From Acanthacorydalis orientalis (Eukaryota; Arthropoda; Insecta; Megaloptera; Corydalidae), in NCBI GenBank assembly GCA_034766995.1, contig CM068316.1, forward strand, positions 11,488,000 to 11,551,999: a stretch of 64,000 bases of DNA, read 5' to 3'. Positions 52,996 to 64,000 of this stretch are shown piece by piece (the first letter of the stretch is position 1; the number at the start of each line of letters is the position of its first letter). Under the pieces are notes generated by a model. It was given only the letters and a program-made list of their open reading frames with translations, did no database searches and was not told the DNA's origin. Made by a program: the position numbers and the translations under genes.

Positions 52996-53559
52996 TCCGA
53001 CGTTATTTTTCGAAAAACTTTCATACCGTAAGATGTTTGTTTCTTTGTATAATAATTTCGCATTATATCAAGATGCATTCAAAGATGCATTTTAAATATG
53101 CTGTCAAAAGCGCATACATCAAAAAAATCTTCAAAAATAATTCCGCTATTGTTTATGTTTTTAAACGTAGAAAAAGACTAATAATACGCTTTCGCGATTT
53201 TGAAATTCTTTATTTCCGCAGTAAGTTTTATAAAAACAAAATCACGGACACAAATCGATTGATGTTGAAATGTATAACAACTTGAGAGGGAAAAACAACT
53301 TGAAAGAAAAAAATATATCAAAGGTCGGAATTATGCATGAATACATACTGTAGATTCTCTGTCATCGTAAAAACACAATTCTTTAAACACGCGCTTTTAT
53401 TCCCTCTTAGAAACAAAATTGGAGACGTATTTGTTTTTGTCAAAAAACGTATTGATTTCAACGACAATCATCGCCAGACAAACGGTGAGTTCACGAACAG
53501 CAAATATTGTTTCATCGTATTCGCAAATTGATAGAACTGTAATAATGTATTGGAACGTC

Positions 53560-53561
<2 letters not shown>

Positions 53562-53618
<57 letters not shown>

Positions 53619-53621
53619 TCA

Positions 53622-53677
<56 letters not shown>

Positions 53678-53686
53678 TCAGTATAT
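53562..53686. repeat. Twin (TA)n arrays with duplicated CACTCAGTATA border
   Basis: Two TA arrays of about 50 bases each are followed by ACACTCAGTATAT (about 53615 and 53675), so the unit array-plus-border is tandemly duplicated. Frames of 73 and 96 codons here are repeat artefacts. Confidence 0.95.
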
Positions 53687-54630
53687 TTTATTTTACATTA
53701 AAGTGTTAATGAAGAAGAGTTAAGTCTTATGATTTCACAAATTTTTTTAATAAATGAAAAGATATATTTTTAAATCTTCACTATTATTATATAAATATTT
53801 GTCTATAAATATTAAAAATAAGACGTTTAAACGTTAAGAAATGCTAGAAATACTTCTTCGATGTAAAAGCTGTTTGTATTACATAAAATCATTTTTTTTT
53901 CCAAAATGCGTATCCCATTTTTTACAAAACCAACTGTTTTATTTAAAATTGTAACTATATTTTATTTCGAAAATCATACTTAATTACTTTGGTTTATTTA
54001 TTCAAAACCAACAAATGTGTAAATATTATAGTAATTCAACCAATATAATCAGAAATTTTGTTTGAAAATAATTACAGTCAAATTTGGCTTAACCGTTTTA
54101 CGGTTGTAATAAACAGATATTAACATTGATTTTAGTTTATGCATATCTCTATACAAACAATTAATTTAATTATCAAAATTGGTTCTAAGAACTTGATTTT
54201 TTGTTTTATTGAAAGAAATATTATTATTTTAAGAAATATAACTAATAACTTCTCTCATCTCCAAATGTAAAACCTATTGAATGAACCAATAGGCATGAGG
54301 ATAATCAAAAGTTTAAGATGTTCTTGTAAAATGTTTATAAATTACTCCTAATCAACCGAAAGACACCCAACAAGAATGTCTCGATTTTAGATGCTATAAA
54401 TTAATTGAATGATACAGGAAACAGTGTTTTGATTACAACCATATATACACATTATGTAATTTAATGATCTTTACCCCCTCACTTCCACAGTATTAATAGT
54501 GAGTACATATGATCATTGAGTACACATTTCTAAAATTGCATGTTCGGTTCGTGGATCAGGGAGTTTTGCAAAGATATGGAGTAATTGTGACTCCCCTCAG
54601 GTTGAACTGCGAAAAGCAGCTCAATTTCAG

Positions 54631-54656
54631 TGTCCACGAAGGCACTCTCTTACTAG
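54631..54656 (+). repeat. Short dispersed repeat R5, copy 2
   Basis: GTGTCCACGAAGGCACTCTC followed by TTACTAG pairs with 24363-24389. Confidence 0.4.
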
Positions 54657-54949
54657 TCAAACATATATCAGTATAGTTTGGGAATTGTTCTTAAAAATAC
54701 TTTTGTAAATGAACTTTTCACCACGTCATAAATCGTAAAAAAAGGAGGGCGATAAGATAAAGATAGAAAATACTAACATGTTTTCTGAATTTTTATATTT
54801 TTAGGATGATGCATCTCTATCGAAATGTGCATATAAAAAATCTTTCTAGTCTTATTGATCTTTAAATTGAATTTAAGCATCTAACGCTAAGTAATTTTCT
54901 AAAATATCTAAAAAATATCTAGAAGAAATTAAGAGTCAATGTATGTTTC

Positions 54950-55015
54950 CTAAATATTCATTTTTGATTGTTGCGTAGGTACATTTCAGTATCGATTTTT
55001 ATCCATTTATAGACC
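54950..55015 (-). repeat. Dispersed repeat R1, partial inverted copy
   Basis: On the minus strand: AAAAATCGATACTGAAATG, TACCTACGCAACAATCAAA and AATGAATATTTAG. Confidence 0.45.
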
Positions 55016-56940
55016 CGTAAGATAGAAGGAGATTTATAAAGATTTTTTTGTATAGTAGCACTATAGGATGTCGGCATAGTCATATGAATGTATTATACAT
55101 AAATAAGAAAAATGATCATTTGGAAAATAAAAAATAATTTTATTAATATTTTCTAGATACTTTTTATACATTATATATTGTAAAAAAAAGTTGTGGTTTG
55201 TTGTGAGGTGAGCAAAAAGTTCATTTGTGCAAATACATAACTAATTTAATAAAGTACATTCTTTGCGCTCATATTATTAGAATTTATATAGAAGTCTAGG
55301 TGGAATGTACTTGTCACTGGTATAGCTAGTACCGGCTATAATGAAGAATTCACTATAACCTAGTTCTGATGTACTTAATTACTAGGTGTGTTTGGTAAAT
55401 ACTACTATTATATGGAAGGTACGACTTATTAAAATATTGATTTTATTATAAATTGATTAAATCACTTACTGTAAATTTATATATTTGTCTTATTTTAAAT
55501 TAATGTTCATTTTAATGCAGTTAGTCAACCAACTACATCCAAACAATAACAATAAAGTGGATACAAATTGAAATGTGGATACAAATAGAATACTTTAAAC
55601 TAAATATTAAATTTTTGAAAAACATTTTTTAAAGTAAGATTACAAATATTTGATTTTTTAACTTATTTTTATTTTTTGAATATTAATCAAAATAAATGAC
55701 CAACATTAATGACAAAATAAACATGAAAACGTATACTTATATATTTTTTTTTCGAAATTCGTAATTCAAGCTAAATGTTATTACTAATTGCAAAGTTTTC
55801 CTTTTCATTGCAGTTAGAAAGGATGACAAATAAGGGCAATTAACGAAATGTGAGAAAATTATGCAGTCGCTAAAAATATACGACGTCAGTAGAGCTTTAA
55901 ATGGTATTAGGGGTTCTTGAATAATTTGAAGAAACGATTACTTTCTTATAATGAACGAAGCATTTTCCATGATATTAAAATAATTACATTTTTATTTATT
56001 TTTTGTTGATGAAAGTAAAAAATCTAAACATTATCAATACATGTTTTGGAATTTTGATAATGTATAGACTTTTTTGTTATATTTTACAATAATAGATTAC
56101 TTGTCAATAATTTCATGTAATTTTGAACTGGACTAAAAATAATGCAGTTTTTCTTCAATTTACATCGAAATATATCGAGTATGATCTTTTTTAAATCTTT
56201 ATATAAGAAAATTCTTATTATAAGAAAATTGAAAACGACAAAACCGAGCACTTATTAATATTTTTGCTAGCAAGAGTAAGAAGCCAGTTTTAATTGCATT
56301 TCCAAGAACGTCTAACATATCGTTTATTTATGGTGATTTGACCTGTGTTGTAAACTTAATTAGACAATAAAGTTTACAACCAGCTCATAATAAAATAATT
56401 GAGCAGTATTGTGATTAACTTAGTTTATATCGAACAACGTTATTCAAGTTAAAATGGCAATTAAATTATTCGCCTACGGAATGTTTTGAATTTTCTATGA
56501 ACGAATGGACTGAAAAAGTTTTTCGTGCCGTCGTCGTTAAACGTAAAAACAAGTATTTATTTATTCATTACGTTTATCACAATTTCAAAATTTAATTATA
56601 CAGTACATAAATGTGGGTTTATGGATAAGAACAATTCATTTTGACGTGAATGTTTGTTATATTTTAAATCTTTTTTTTCTTCAAATTATTTGCTATCCAA
56701 TCAGTAATTACAGACCTTGACATACTTTCTGTGTATAATAAAATGTATTACCGCAAGAATCAATTAGTTATATTACTAATTACAATTGAACACTGAGCAT
56801 TACGAGACCGATTATACTTTCTTTTTATTATAACAGTGACTTAACAAACTAATCACCAGTGGTGTAACATATTTTTTTAAAAAAAAGTAAGTCAGTGTAC
56901 AACTTTAAACAACTAATCATAAACTGTATAATCGTAGTAT

Positions 56941-56948
56941 GTGTGTGT

Positions 56949-56998
<50 letters not shown>

Positions 56999-57033
56999 AT
57001 ATAGAGGGGGGGGGGAGAGGAAGGTGAGAGAGA
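56941..57033. repeat. Compound (TG)n-(TA)n-(G)n/(GA)n tract
   Basis: TG units, about 40 bases of TA, then ACATGTATATATAGAG and a run of ten G ending in GAGAG. Confidence 0.95.
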
Positions 57034-57754
57034 CTTACCACAAGTAAAATAATTGATACTCGCCATACTAAGATTGACAGTACGAATATGTCTGGATTCC
57101 GACACAAAACCTTTGTATTATTAATTGGATAAACTTTATTAAACAATTATGAGAACTATTGGAAATGTTGACTACAAAAATATTTAAAGAAAGATTGATT
57201 ATTTTAACATTAAATGTATTTATTCATCTATTGACATCATTCTCTATAAAAATTATCTAAATGTTGTGTTATCTAAAATGTCTATAAAAATTATCCAGAC
57301 ACAATCTGTTCGAGAAAATTGTTTTATTTAAGAGAAATTGAGATTTATTCACATCGTGTTCAGAACACGCAGATTTTTCCACCCAGCCCGGGAAAGATTA
57401 ATTTTAATTTTCTTTCATATTGAAAGTCTATTTTCTATCAAACTTTTTTAATATAATTTTGATATTTACACTCAGTAACATACAAATCTGTTCAGATATT
57501 GTCAACAGCAGTTTAATTTCAATACATTTTATATGATCTCCAATCAGTTAATATTGAAAACTAAATTAAAACTGTCGTACTAGATAAGTTCGATTAAAAC
57601 TTAAAAAAATATAATTTGATACTTAAGTATAAGTTGATTTTATAACTCGAAAATCTAGAAACTTGCTAAATAAACGTTACAGGAAGTACGTATGTAAATA
57701 TTTGTATTTATTTACAACATAGTTTTTGGTTACAAAAACTATTAAGAGAGTATC

Positions 57755-57788
57755 ATCATTTCATTTAATTAAAATTAAATGAAATGAT
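57755..57788. repeat. Perfect hairpin, 16-base arms
   Basis: ATCATTTCATTTAATT and AATTAAATGAAATGAT pair exactly across an AA spacer. The arms are not simple TA. It lies about 45 bases before a long TA array. Confidence 0.9.
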
Positions 57789-57829
57789 TTGTCATGAAAT
57801 GTAGAATGCATTTTTGTAAAAATAAAACA

Positions 57830-57830
<1 letters not shown>

Positions 57831-57899
<69 letters not shown>
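57831..57899. repeat. (TA)n microsatellite
   Basis: About 69 bases of pure TA. Confidence 0.97.
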
Positions 57900-57906
<7 letters not shown>

Positions 57907-58924
57907 ATGACTAAGTCTGCTCTTGATATATATAAATGACATGTCATTTGAACACTACCGTATACAATACTAACTCTATCGTTTCTATTTTCTACACATA
58001 ATATATCGTTTTCTTTCTCCAATGAAAGCGCTTCTCATGCGAATTTTTAAAACGAAATGTGCAGAAATGAAATATTCTTATATTGAATAGATGATCCGCG
58101 GTTGGTATTTCAAAAACTGTCGAAAAGGGTAACTTTTGCACTATAACCTTTCTTATGTATGTATATTTCACTAAAAGACGCTTAGACGAATCCGACATAT
58201 CAAATCAGTGACACAAGGAGATCAAAACGTGTTCTCATATTACTTTTTCTTTATGTAGATTTTTTGACGATTTTTTGTATCTTTACAAGTATACGCATAT
58301 AAATTTAAACACACGAATATATATATATATATATATATATAATCTACTGTAAATATCTTTTATATATCACTTTGTTCGACATTCTTAAGAAATATCGAAC
58401 GAGTGAATTTTATAATACATATTTTCTGTGTAAAATTTCTTAACGTATCAAAGAGAACAATACATTAGTCTCACTCACCTTTACGATAGATTTTATTTTT
58501 GTTGATCTGTATTTTGCATATTCTTTAATTTTATTTAGTATTAATATCTTATTAATATTTTATTTTTTATATTATGAAAAATCAAACTTGGACTTTTACT
58601 TTTTTATTGTCTACTTTGTACTTAGATTGAAATTAAATTAATTCAGTCTATAACAGTACTAATTAACACTGATTATGTAATCATATTAATCTTTTCTTTC
58701 GTGAATATATATTTATCCTTCTAATAAATTACACTGTTGAAACCTCAAATGTTTAGACTAGGTAAAATTTTCATAATATTCCTTATTTTCAATGTGATTT
58801 ATACTTGGTTAACAAACTTTCTATTTATTCAAACTTGGATTTAAAATATTTATTTTACTTGCTTATTATACCATTTTTTTTTGTCAGTTGCTTGGTGGTA
58901 TATTTGTTGTACTATTCAAAGGTA

Positions 58925-59099
58925 CATTTCAAAGGTCTGGAACAATGCAGTCCAGTGGTAAAATTTGTGAATCACTTCTATGCTTCTAGTAGTTCTGTAA
59001 TCTGTCTAACAGATGGCAACTGTTACTTGAAGCTTAGAACAGTGGGAAGGCCTGTTGGACTGCATCAAGGAGTATGTTAAAAAGCGTTATACTTCTAAG
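58925..59099 (+). pseudogene. Probable reverse-transcriptase fragment of a non-LTR element
   Basis: The end of the frame 58805-59080 reads LEQCSPVVKFVNHFYASSSS, then VICLTDGN, KLRTVGRPVGLHQGVC, then a stop and KALYF. This follows the usual reverse-transcriptase order around the GVRQGC-LSPLLFN motif: the stop TAA and AAA GCG TTA TAC TTC lie where TTA TCA CCG TTA TTC TTC (LSPLLF) would be expected, one or two base changes per codon away. The upstream part of the frame is Phe/Leu-rich and unrelated. No other retroelement domain is nearby. Confidence 0.5.
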
Positions 59100-59891
59100 T
59101 TTTGTTTTTAGTCAAATTTACTGTACTTGAAAGAGTTAACAAACTATAGAACAGAATCAGTTGGTCAAATTTGTCATTTCATAAAATAGAATATCGTAAA
59201 GTATTACAAAAATCCATTGACATTGTTGTTGGTAACCAGCAGTTGTTACATATTCCACTAAGTTCATTAGTTCTTTGAAACAATTTTACAACTTATAATA
59301 TCTAAAATCTGCCTGAAGACGGCATCCGTATCGAAACTAGTAGTGGAGAATAAAATCTCACGAACTCAAAAGAATGAAAGTCATGAGAACAGCACATAAT
59401 GTTGTTTAAAACAAGTTAAATTCATTAAACAAATCATTATGAGGCAAATAAAGAATAGTTATCGTTTTTCTTTTCTTTATTATGCCCATATTTACTTACT
59501 CATGCTTATAAATAATTATTGAAATGCAAAAAATAACTGCTAGTCGCAGAGTGTAGATACATTGAGCTGTGTGATAGATTTATCACAACTTTTTTTTAAA
59601 AGAAGCAAAACTGTCGTATATTATTTAGATACCATGTGTTATAAATCAGAGATGTGCTAATTAATAGAAATAATTATTGAACATAAAGGATATAACTCAA
59701 TCGTACAACTTAAATTTAATAAATAATAAAATAGTCGATAATAAATATACTCTATTAAAAACCAGTAATAACTCCGTAATTGAAGTTCGGAATTATAATT
59801 TTTATATAAAAAAATAACAGTATTCTTTCAAGTAGACTCGAGTTCTGTATCTAATCAGAGAAAATAAACATTTGTAGTAATTATTATACAT

Positions 59892-59892
<1 letters not shown>
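59100..59892. other. Non-coding DNA
   Basis: CTGAAGACGGCATCCGTATC at about 59313 resembles the GAAGATGGCAT..TCGAAATG start of R1, but the rest of R1 is missing. Otherwise nothing. Confidence 0.4.
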
Positions 59893-59968
<76 letters not shown>

Positions 59969-59986
59969 TAATTATAATTATAATTG
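59893..59986. repeat. (TA)n array ending in (TAATTA)n
   Basis: About 70 bases of TA followed by four ATAATT units. Confidence 0.97.
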
Positions 59987-62980
59987 TCTGAATAACTATA
60001 CATGCACATAGAAAGGCATTTTTTAAAAAAAATTATGTGTAAAACCATTATTTTCGCGTTGTTATTACATATATGTGAATAAATGTATATATACGAACAC
60101 ACGTGTATATAAGCAACAATTTTAAAAGGTTTCATTAAATGTGATGTAAATGTACATGTACATTTTTAACAGAACACAGTCATCTGCACGTGCTGTTTAA
60201 AAGGTAACATGTCAGGTGTAGTGTATATTTCAATTAACATGTTATGTATTAACTTTCTTTGTTAAAGTTCATGTTTTCAGTTGATTTGTAGACAACTAAA
60301 ATAAGTACAGGAATATCATTTGATGTGTAATGTTTGTTCGGGAAATAACGTACGGTCTTGTAAATTGTTAATTCCGAAAAAATATATATTTTTTTTTAAA
60401 TAAAAAGATGGTCAAACGCACAGGATATGAATGAATGGAATACACGAGAAATATTAAAATTATAAAGTCAAGGGAAATTGAAGTAAAGTAAATAAATGTG
60501 TTTCGTTTTTGAATTTCGCGTAGATAGATTGATATTTTATGATTATTTCATTGATTTGTGAATATTGGAATGAAAATAGACTGCTTTGATTTAACAAACC
60601 AATTGGTGGTCCTTTTTTTGCAATTGTATCAGTTTTTCTATATTTTTTACTATTCAAATTTATCATATTCAGAGTTTTTTTTCTAGGTATATAGAAAAAA
60701 ATAAACGAATATATTTTTACAAGTTTTACAAATATATTTGTAGTATTTGAATATGCCATAAAAATGAACAATTCAAATGTTATAAATTTTAATGAAGTTT
60801 ATTTATCTGACTCGAATTTAATAGCGAAAATATCATTTTCAAGCAGCTGAATAATCTTATCTGTGTTGTTTTTGCTCTCTAGAGATACCAAATTTCAATA
60901 TAAACAGCAATGTATAATAATTAATGATTTATCATAATATAATTTTTGTATTTTGATATATAAAACTATTATACTTTCAAGTATGACTTTTTATAAACCG
61001 TGTTTAGATACAATTTTTGTTTTATGTATGTATGTGTATATGTACAGTAAAAAAGCTTACACAAGACCCAAAAGTAATGGAACTGTATTGATCTCACTGT
61101 TTTATATTGAAAATTCCTAATTAGATAATATTTCACTTTCAAAATTGACCATGTGCTCGACGTTGAAAAATCGATTCTCGACCTTGTTACCAGTGTTAAA
61201 AGCAATCTAAAAATTCTTTTTGTTGTAATAACATTAAACTTTTTTTACAAATGTTGTTTAATTTTTGAACATACAGTTAAATTTTCTGCTAATCTTTAAA
61301 CTTTAGTAACATAAATAAATCACATAATAAAATATATGAATTATAAATATAATAGAAAATTATATGTATTTTTTGTCTATCAGAAACAATCTAGCAGGGT
61401 AGAGATTGCTTTATATATTAGAACAATACATTAATTCAGATATTCTTATCGGTCGGAGGAGTTCTTGTACGAATAAAAATGCCTGTTTTGGGGAACTTAT
61501 TTTTCTTAATAATCGCAAATATTTTTCTATTTTCCAAAGTTAAATTACATCTCAAAAATAAACATTGAATGGCATTTACAAGACTTCACAGAATTTTTAG
61601 TAGAATCATATGAAAGAAAAATTCTTCAATTACTTTTAATGATTATAGATTATTCATTACCTAAAAAAATATGATTTTTTTTCTTAATGATGAATTTTTT
61701 TATTTCATACCCAACATTTTTTTTCTGGTAAAATAGGGACTTTTTCTATATCTTAACACTTTGAAATTAATGACATCGCCATCGAAATGCACACAAATAA
61801 CAATTAAAATTGATTAATAATTGCTTACTGGACATTTCTGATTATCTTTTTTTTTGTAATTTGTAGACAAATAAAACAATTCATAAGCGAAAGTGAATTT
61901 AGTCACAGTGCCTGAACTATATTGTGATATAATACCTAGTTAAGTAACTCCAGTTAAATGTGTTATAAATACAGTTTAATTATTTTAGCTACCATCTTGA
62001 AATTTTTTTTGTTCACTTTCCTAAATTTTGTTATTTTATTAAATAACTAGTATGTAACCCGTCAGAATTGACAAGATTTTAGAAGAAAAAACTATTTAAT
62101 GGTTTTTACAACATAATATATTTTAAAAAATAAAAAAATACCTAAGAACGAAACTTAATGAATTAAACTTGAAACGTATGAGCTAATCTCATAAATGTTT
62201 TCTCATCACCATGGACTTGAACAAAGTGACGAGAAAAGCGTGTTTTTATTATATAGAATGTTATTCTCTACTTATATTTCTATAAATTTTATTTCAACAA
62301 TTTAAAATAACTATCGGAACACATTCACCCTTTATGGCAATATAACCTGTTCTATCTCAATACTTAGCGTGTATATTATATTTCTCTAATATTATTGATA
62401 ATAGTAGAGAACTTATTAAAATATACCTAGTATTTATCGTATAACTCTGATTAAAAGTATTGAAACAAGTGCAAGAAGATAAGCATTCTGGAAAGGTTAT
62501 TTCTTCTATCAAAAGTACAAGTCAACAAAATTTAAAAATGTTCTTCAAATAGCACATTAATAAAGATAATTTAATGATCGATATGAGTTTTAATTAAAGA
62601 ATATAAGTACAAAATTGTCATTAATAAAAGAAATAACTGAAAATATATTACTCCTATTCAAAAATTGACTTGAGAAGAAATAAATTACTTTCGGAATAGA
62701 AATTATAAACAATTTTGTTAATAAGTAAAATATTTATTGATGATATACTGTGAACTTAAATAAATGTAAATGATTTTTTTTAAAATGTGATTGTTAAAGA
62801 ATCGAAGTAATCGAAAAAAATTAAATGATAAAAACATTCAGAAAACTACCGATGAAAACAAAATAGATCAAATTCAATTAGTGGAGCATGTCTGTAAAAT
62901 AAATGAACACGTATGTATATATCGACGATCACACATTCGGTCTGATTGAAATTTTGTGACAAATGGAGTACGAATACGGT
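59987..62980. other. AT-rich non-coding DNA with one long R1 copy
   Basis: No supported gene; frames of 103 and 78 codons on the minus strand (ending 60460 and 60969) have no recognisable domain. An 18-base palindrome AAATGTACATGTACATTT lies at 60148-60165 and R1 at 61730-61965. Confidence 0.5.
61730..61965 (+). repeat. Dispersed repeat R1, longest copy
   Basis: Order: ATGACATCGCCATCGAAATG, CACACAAATAACAATTAAAA, TTGATTAATAATTGCTTAC, TGGACATTTCTGATTATC, TTTTTTTTTGTAATTTGTAG, then GCGAAAGTGAATTTAGTCAC and TGCCTGAACTATATTGTGA. The tail matches 38100-38150 and 16915-16955, which shows that R1 is at least about 200 bases long. Confidence 0.7.
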
Positions 62981-63335
62981 TGCCGAACTAAGAGATTACA
63001 AAAGTATGAGGGGCGAGTGTGTTACATTGGAGTATGGGTTTCGGTAACATCCTACTTGTGGTATGGGACGAGTCGCGGATCTGGCTCTGAGTGTGATCCA
63101 ACGCCATACAAAATAAATCACGACATCGAGAGGCACTGGTGAAAATTATCGCCGTAGGTGGGCCTCTCCATCACTTTGTTCGATTCTATCTATTCATCGG
63201 TGACAGTGAAAAATCCAACAACTCTATTCGAATGTACCATGATATTGGCAAACACATACACACGAATGCATTTCGTACACGAACGTTTTTCCATGTTTTC
63301 GTTGTACGTGGTTTTGTACAAAATGGATAAATAGA
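62981..63335. other. Less AT-rich unique block near right edge
   Basis: About 350 bases of relatively GC-rich unique DNA with a 63-codon frame at 63139 (+; start MKIIAVGGPLHHF). I do not recognise it, and it has no KH-domain features. It could be a conserved element, an exon of an unknown gene or chance. Confidence 0.3.
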
Positions 63336-63428
63336 AAAGATGAAAATCCTTTTTCAAGGTTTATCAGGTTTGATCAGATTGATTTAAATGCCTCAAATTT
63401 TATTTTACTTTTCAAATACTAAAATATA

Positions 63429-63429
<1 letters not shown>

Positions 63430-63474
<45 letters not shown>
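63430..63474. repeat. (TA)n microsatellite
   Basis: About 45 bases of TA ending in ATACATGTG. Confidence 0.95.
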
Positions 63475-63477
<3 letters not shown>

Positions 63478-64000
63478 GTGTGATTTTCTGGGAGATGGTA
63501 AAATTATTGAAAGTCGCTGGGATATTATACCCCAAATAAGTTAAACCAAACTTCAAACTAATTTACATGAACAGTTTAAATGCCAGAAATTTTTTCCATA
63601 TATATGCGGAAAATGCCTGCGATTTTTATGTGTTTTTGCAGTGATGCGGGGAATACTTTCTTTCAAAGTCAATGTTGAAAATATTCTTTCAGAAATTTTT
63701 GCATATTATTTCTAACATATTAGATTGTATTTTTGGTCATGAAATGAGAGATAATGTTTCAAACCCTGCAGAAAGGATATATAATTCTAAAGAAAAAAAT
63801 TGTAAATAAAATGAAAACAGACTTTACGAAGTAATTACTATGTTTATATTCATATTTAATTTATTTTTTTATAATATATAGAAAAATAAAGAATACGATA
63901 TTGATTTGTAATATGATATTGATTTAATATAATATGATATTGATTTGATAAAAACAAACAGAAAATAGGTCCTTATTGTTGCAGCACAAGCTCAACGACT
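63475..64000. other. AT-rich non-coding DNA
   Basis: Nothing recognisable. GATATTGATTT is repeated three times at about 63897-63950 (imperfect tandem). The last bases include a TTGTTGCAG that could act as a splice acceptor, but the 16 bases after it do not allow a test. Confidence 0.45.

Larger units (their letters stand above)
53700..56940. other. AT-rich non-coding DNA
   Basis: No gene. It contains a weak inverted R1 copy (54950-55015) and the R5 short repeat (54631-54656). Confidence 0.5.
57034..58800. other. Non-coding DNA
   Basis: Apart from the hairpin at 57755, the TA array at 57831-57899 and a small TA tract at 58317-58341, nothing gene-like. A 68-codon minus-strand frame ending at 57992 is unrecognised. 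Confidence 0.5.

Noticed and set aside
60460..60771. 103-codon minus-strand frame
   Set aside because: Compositionally AT-rich (Phe, Ile, Asn, Lys), no domain, typical of chance frames here.
63139..63330. Possible exon of the STAR gene in the GC-richer right-edge block
   Set aside because: The translation lacks KH (GXXG loop) or Qua2 features and no convincing acceptor/donor pair fits the required phase.
63970..64000. Splice acceptor TTGTTGCAG and exon start at the window edge
   Set aside because: Only 16 bases follow and they do not match the expected Qua1/KH continuation. It cannot be tested here.

Overview
The window is strongly AT-rich eukaryotic DNA with almost no coding sequence. Long (TA)n microsatellites, decayed mariner-type DNA transposons, fragments of retroelement-like genes and short dispersed repeats dominate it. 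Insect-type mariners of the cecropia (Hsmar1-like) group, a STAR/KHDRBS-type RNA-binding protein exon with a canonical GT donor, and the lack of operons or ribosome binding sites all point to an animal, most likely an insect. The sequence does not let me name an order or species.

Only one host coding exon is well supported. It is the first coding exon (25708-25948, +) of a Sam68/KHDRBS-like STAR RNA-binding protein, ending in a splice donor inside the Qua1 region. I found no KH-domain exon downstream, so its first intron probably runs past the right edge of the window (more than 38 kb). Everything right of 25.9 kb is then best read as intron, and everything to the left as intergenic or upstream DNA.

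Layout. 1-8.2 kb: non-coding, with a somewhat GC-richer left edge, a repeat pair near 2.6/6.2 kb and a GC-richer block at 6.6-6.85 kb. 8.25-10.19 kb: composite mariner relic carrying two 3' transposase segments. 11.7-12.3 kb, 39.6-40.1 kb and 47.4-47.9 kb: three copies of one internally deleted mariner (family A). 14.4-14.8 kb, 46.5-46.8 kb and 52.2-52.7 kb: three copies of a second internally deleted mariner family (family B). 33.25-33.8 kb: a third mariner type. 49.7-50.1 kb: the 5' half of the same type as the 8.25 kb relic. 49.2-49.6 kb: EEP-endonuclease fragment of a retroelement or Helentron. 58.9-59.1 kb: probable reverse-transcriptase fragment. 48.45-48.68 kb: a sharply bounded CpG-rich block, possibly a promoter or alternative first exon.

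About forty (TA)n-based microsatellites are scattered through the window, many compounded with (TG)n/(CA)n or (GA)n. Two further repeat types stand out. One is a roughly 150-200 bp family (R1) found at about a dozen places, often as inverted pairs. The other is a roughly 100 bp module (R2) that joins a GC-rich palindromic core to a TA tract. No prokaryotic-type systems, CRISPR arrays, rRNA or tRNA genes were seen. I see no new enzymatic system here. The most informative signals are the recurrent deletion junctions of the two short mariner families and the TA-linked R2 module.
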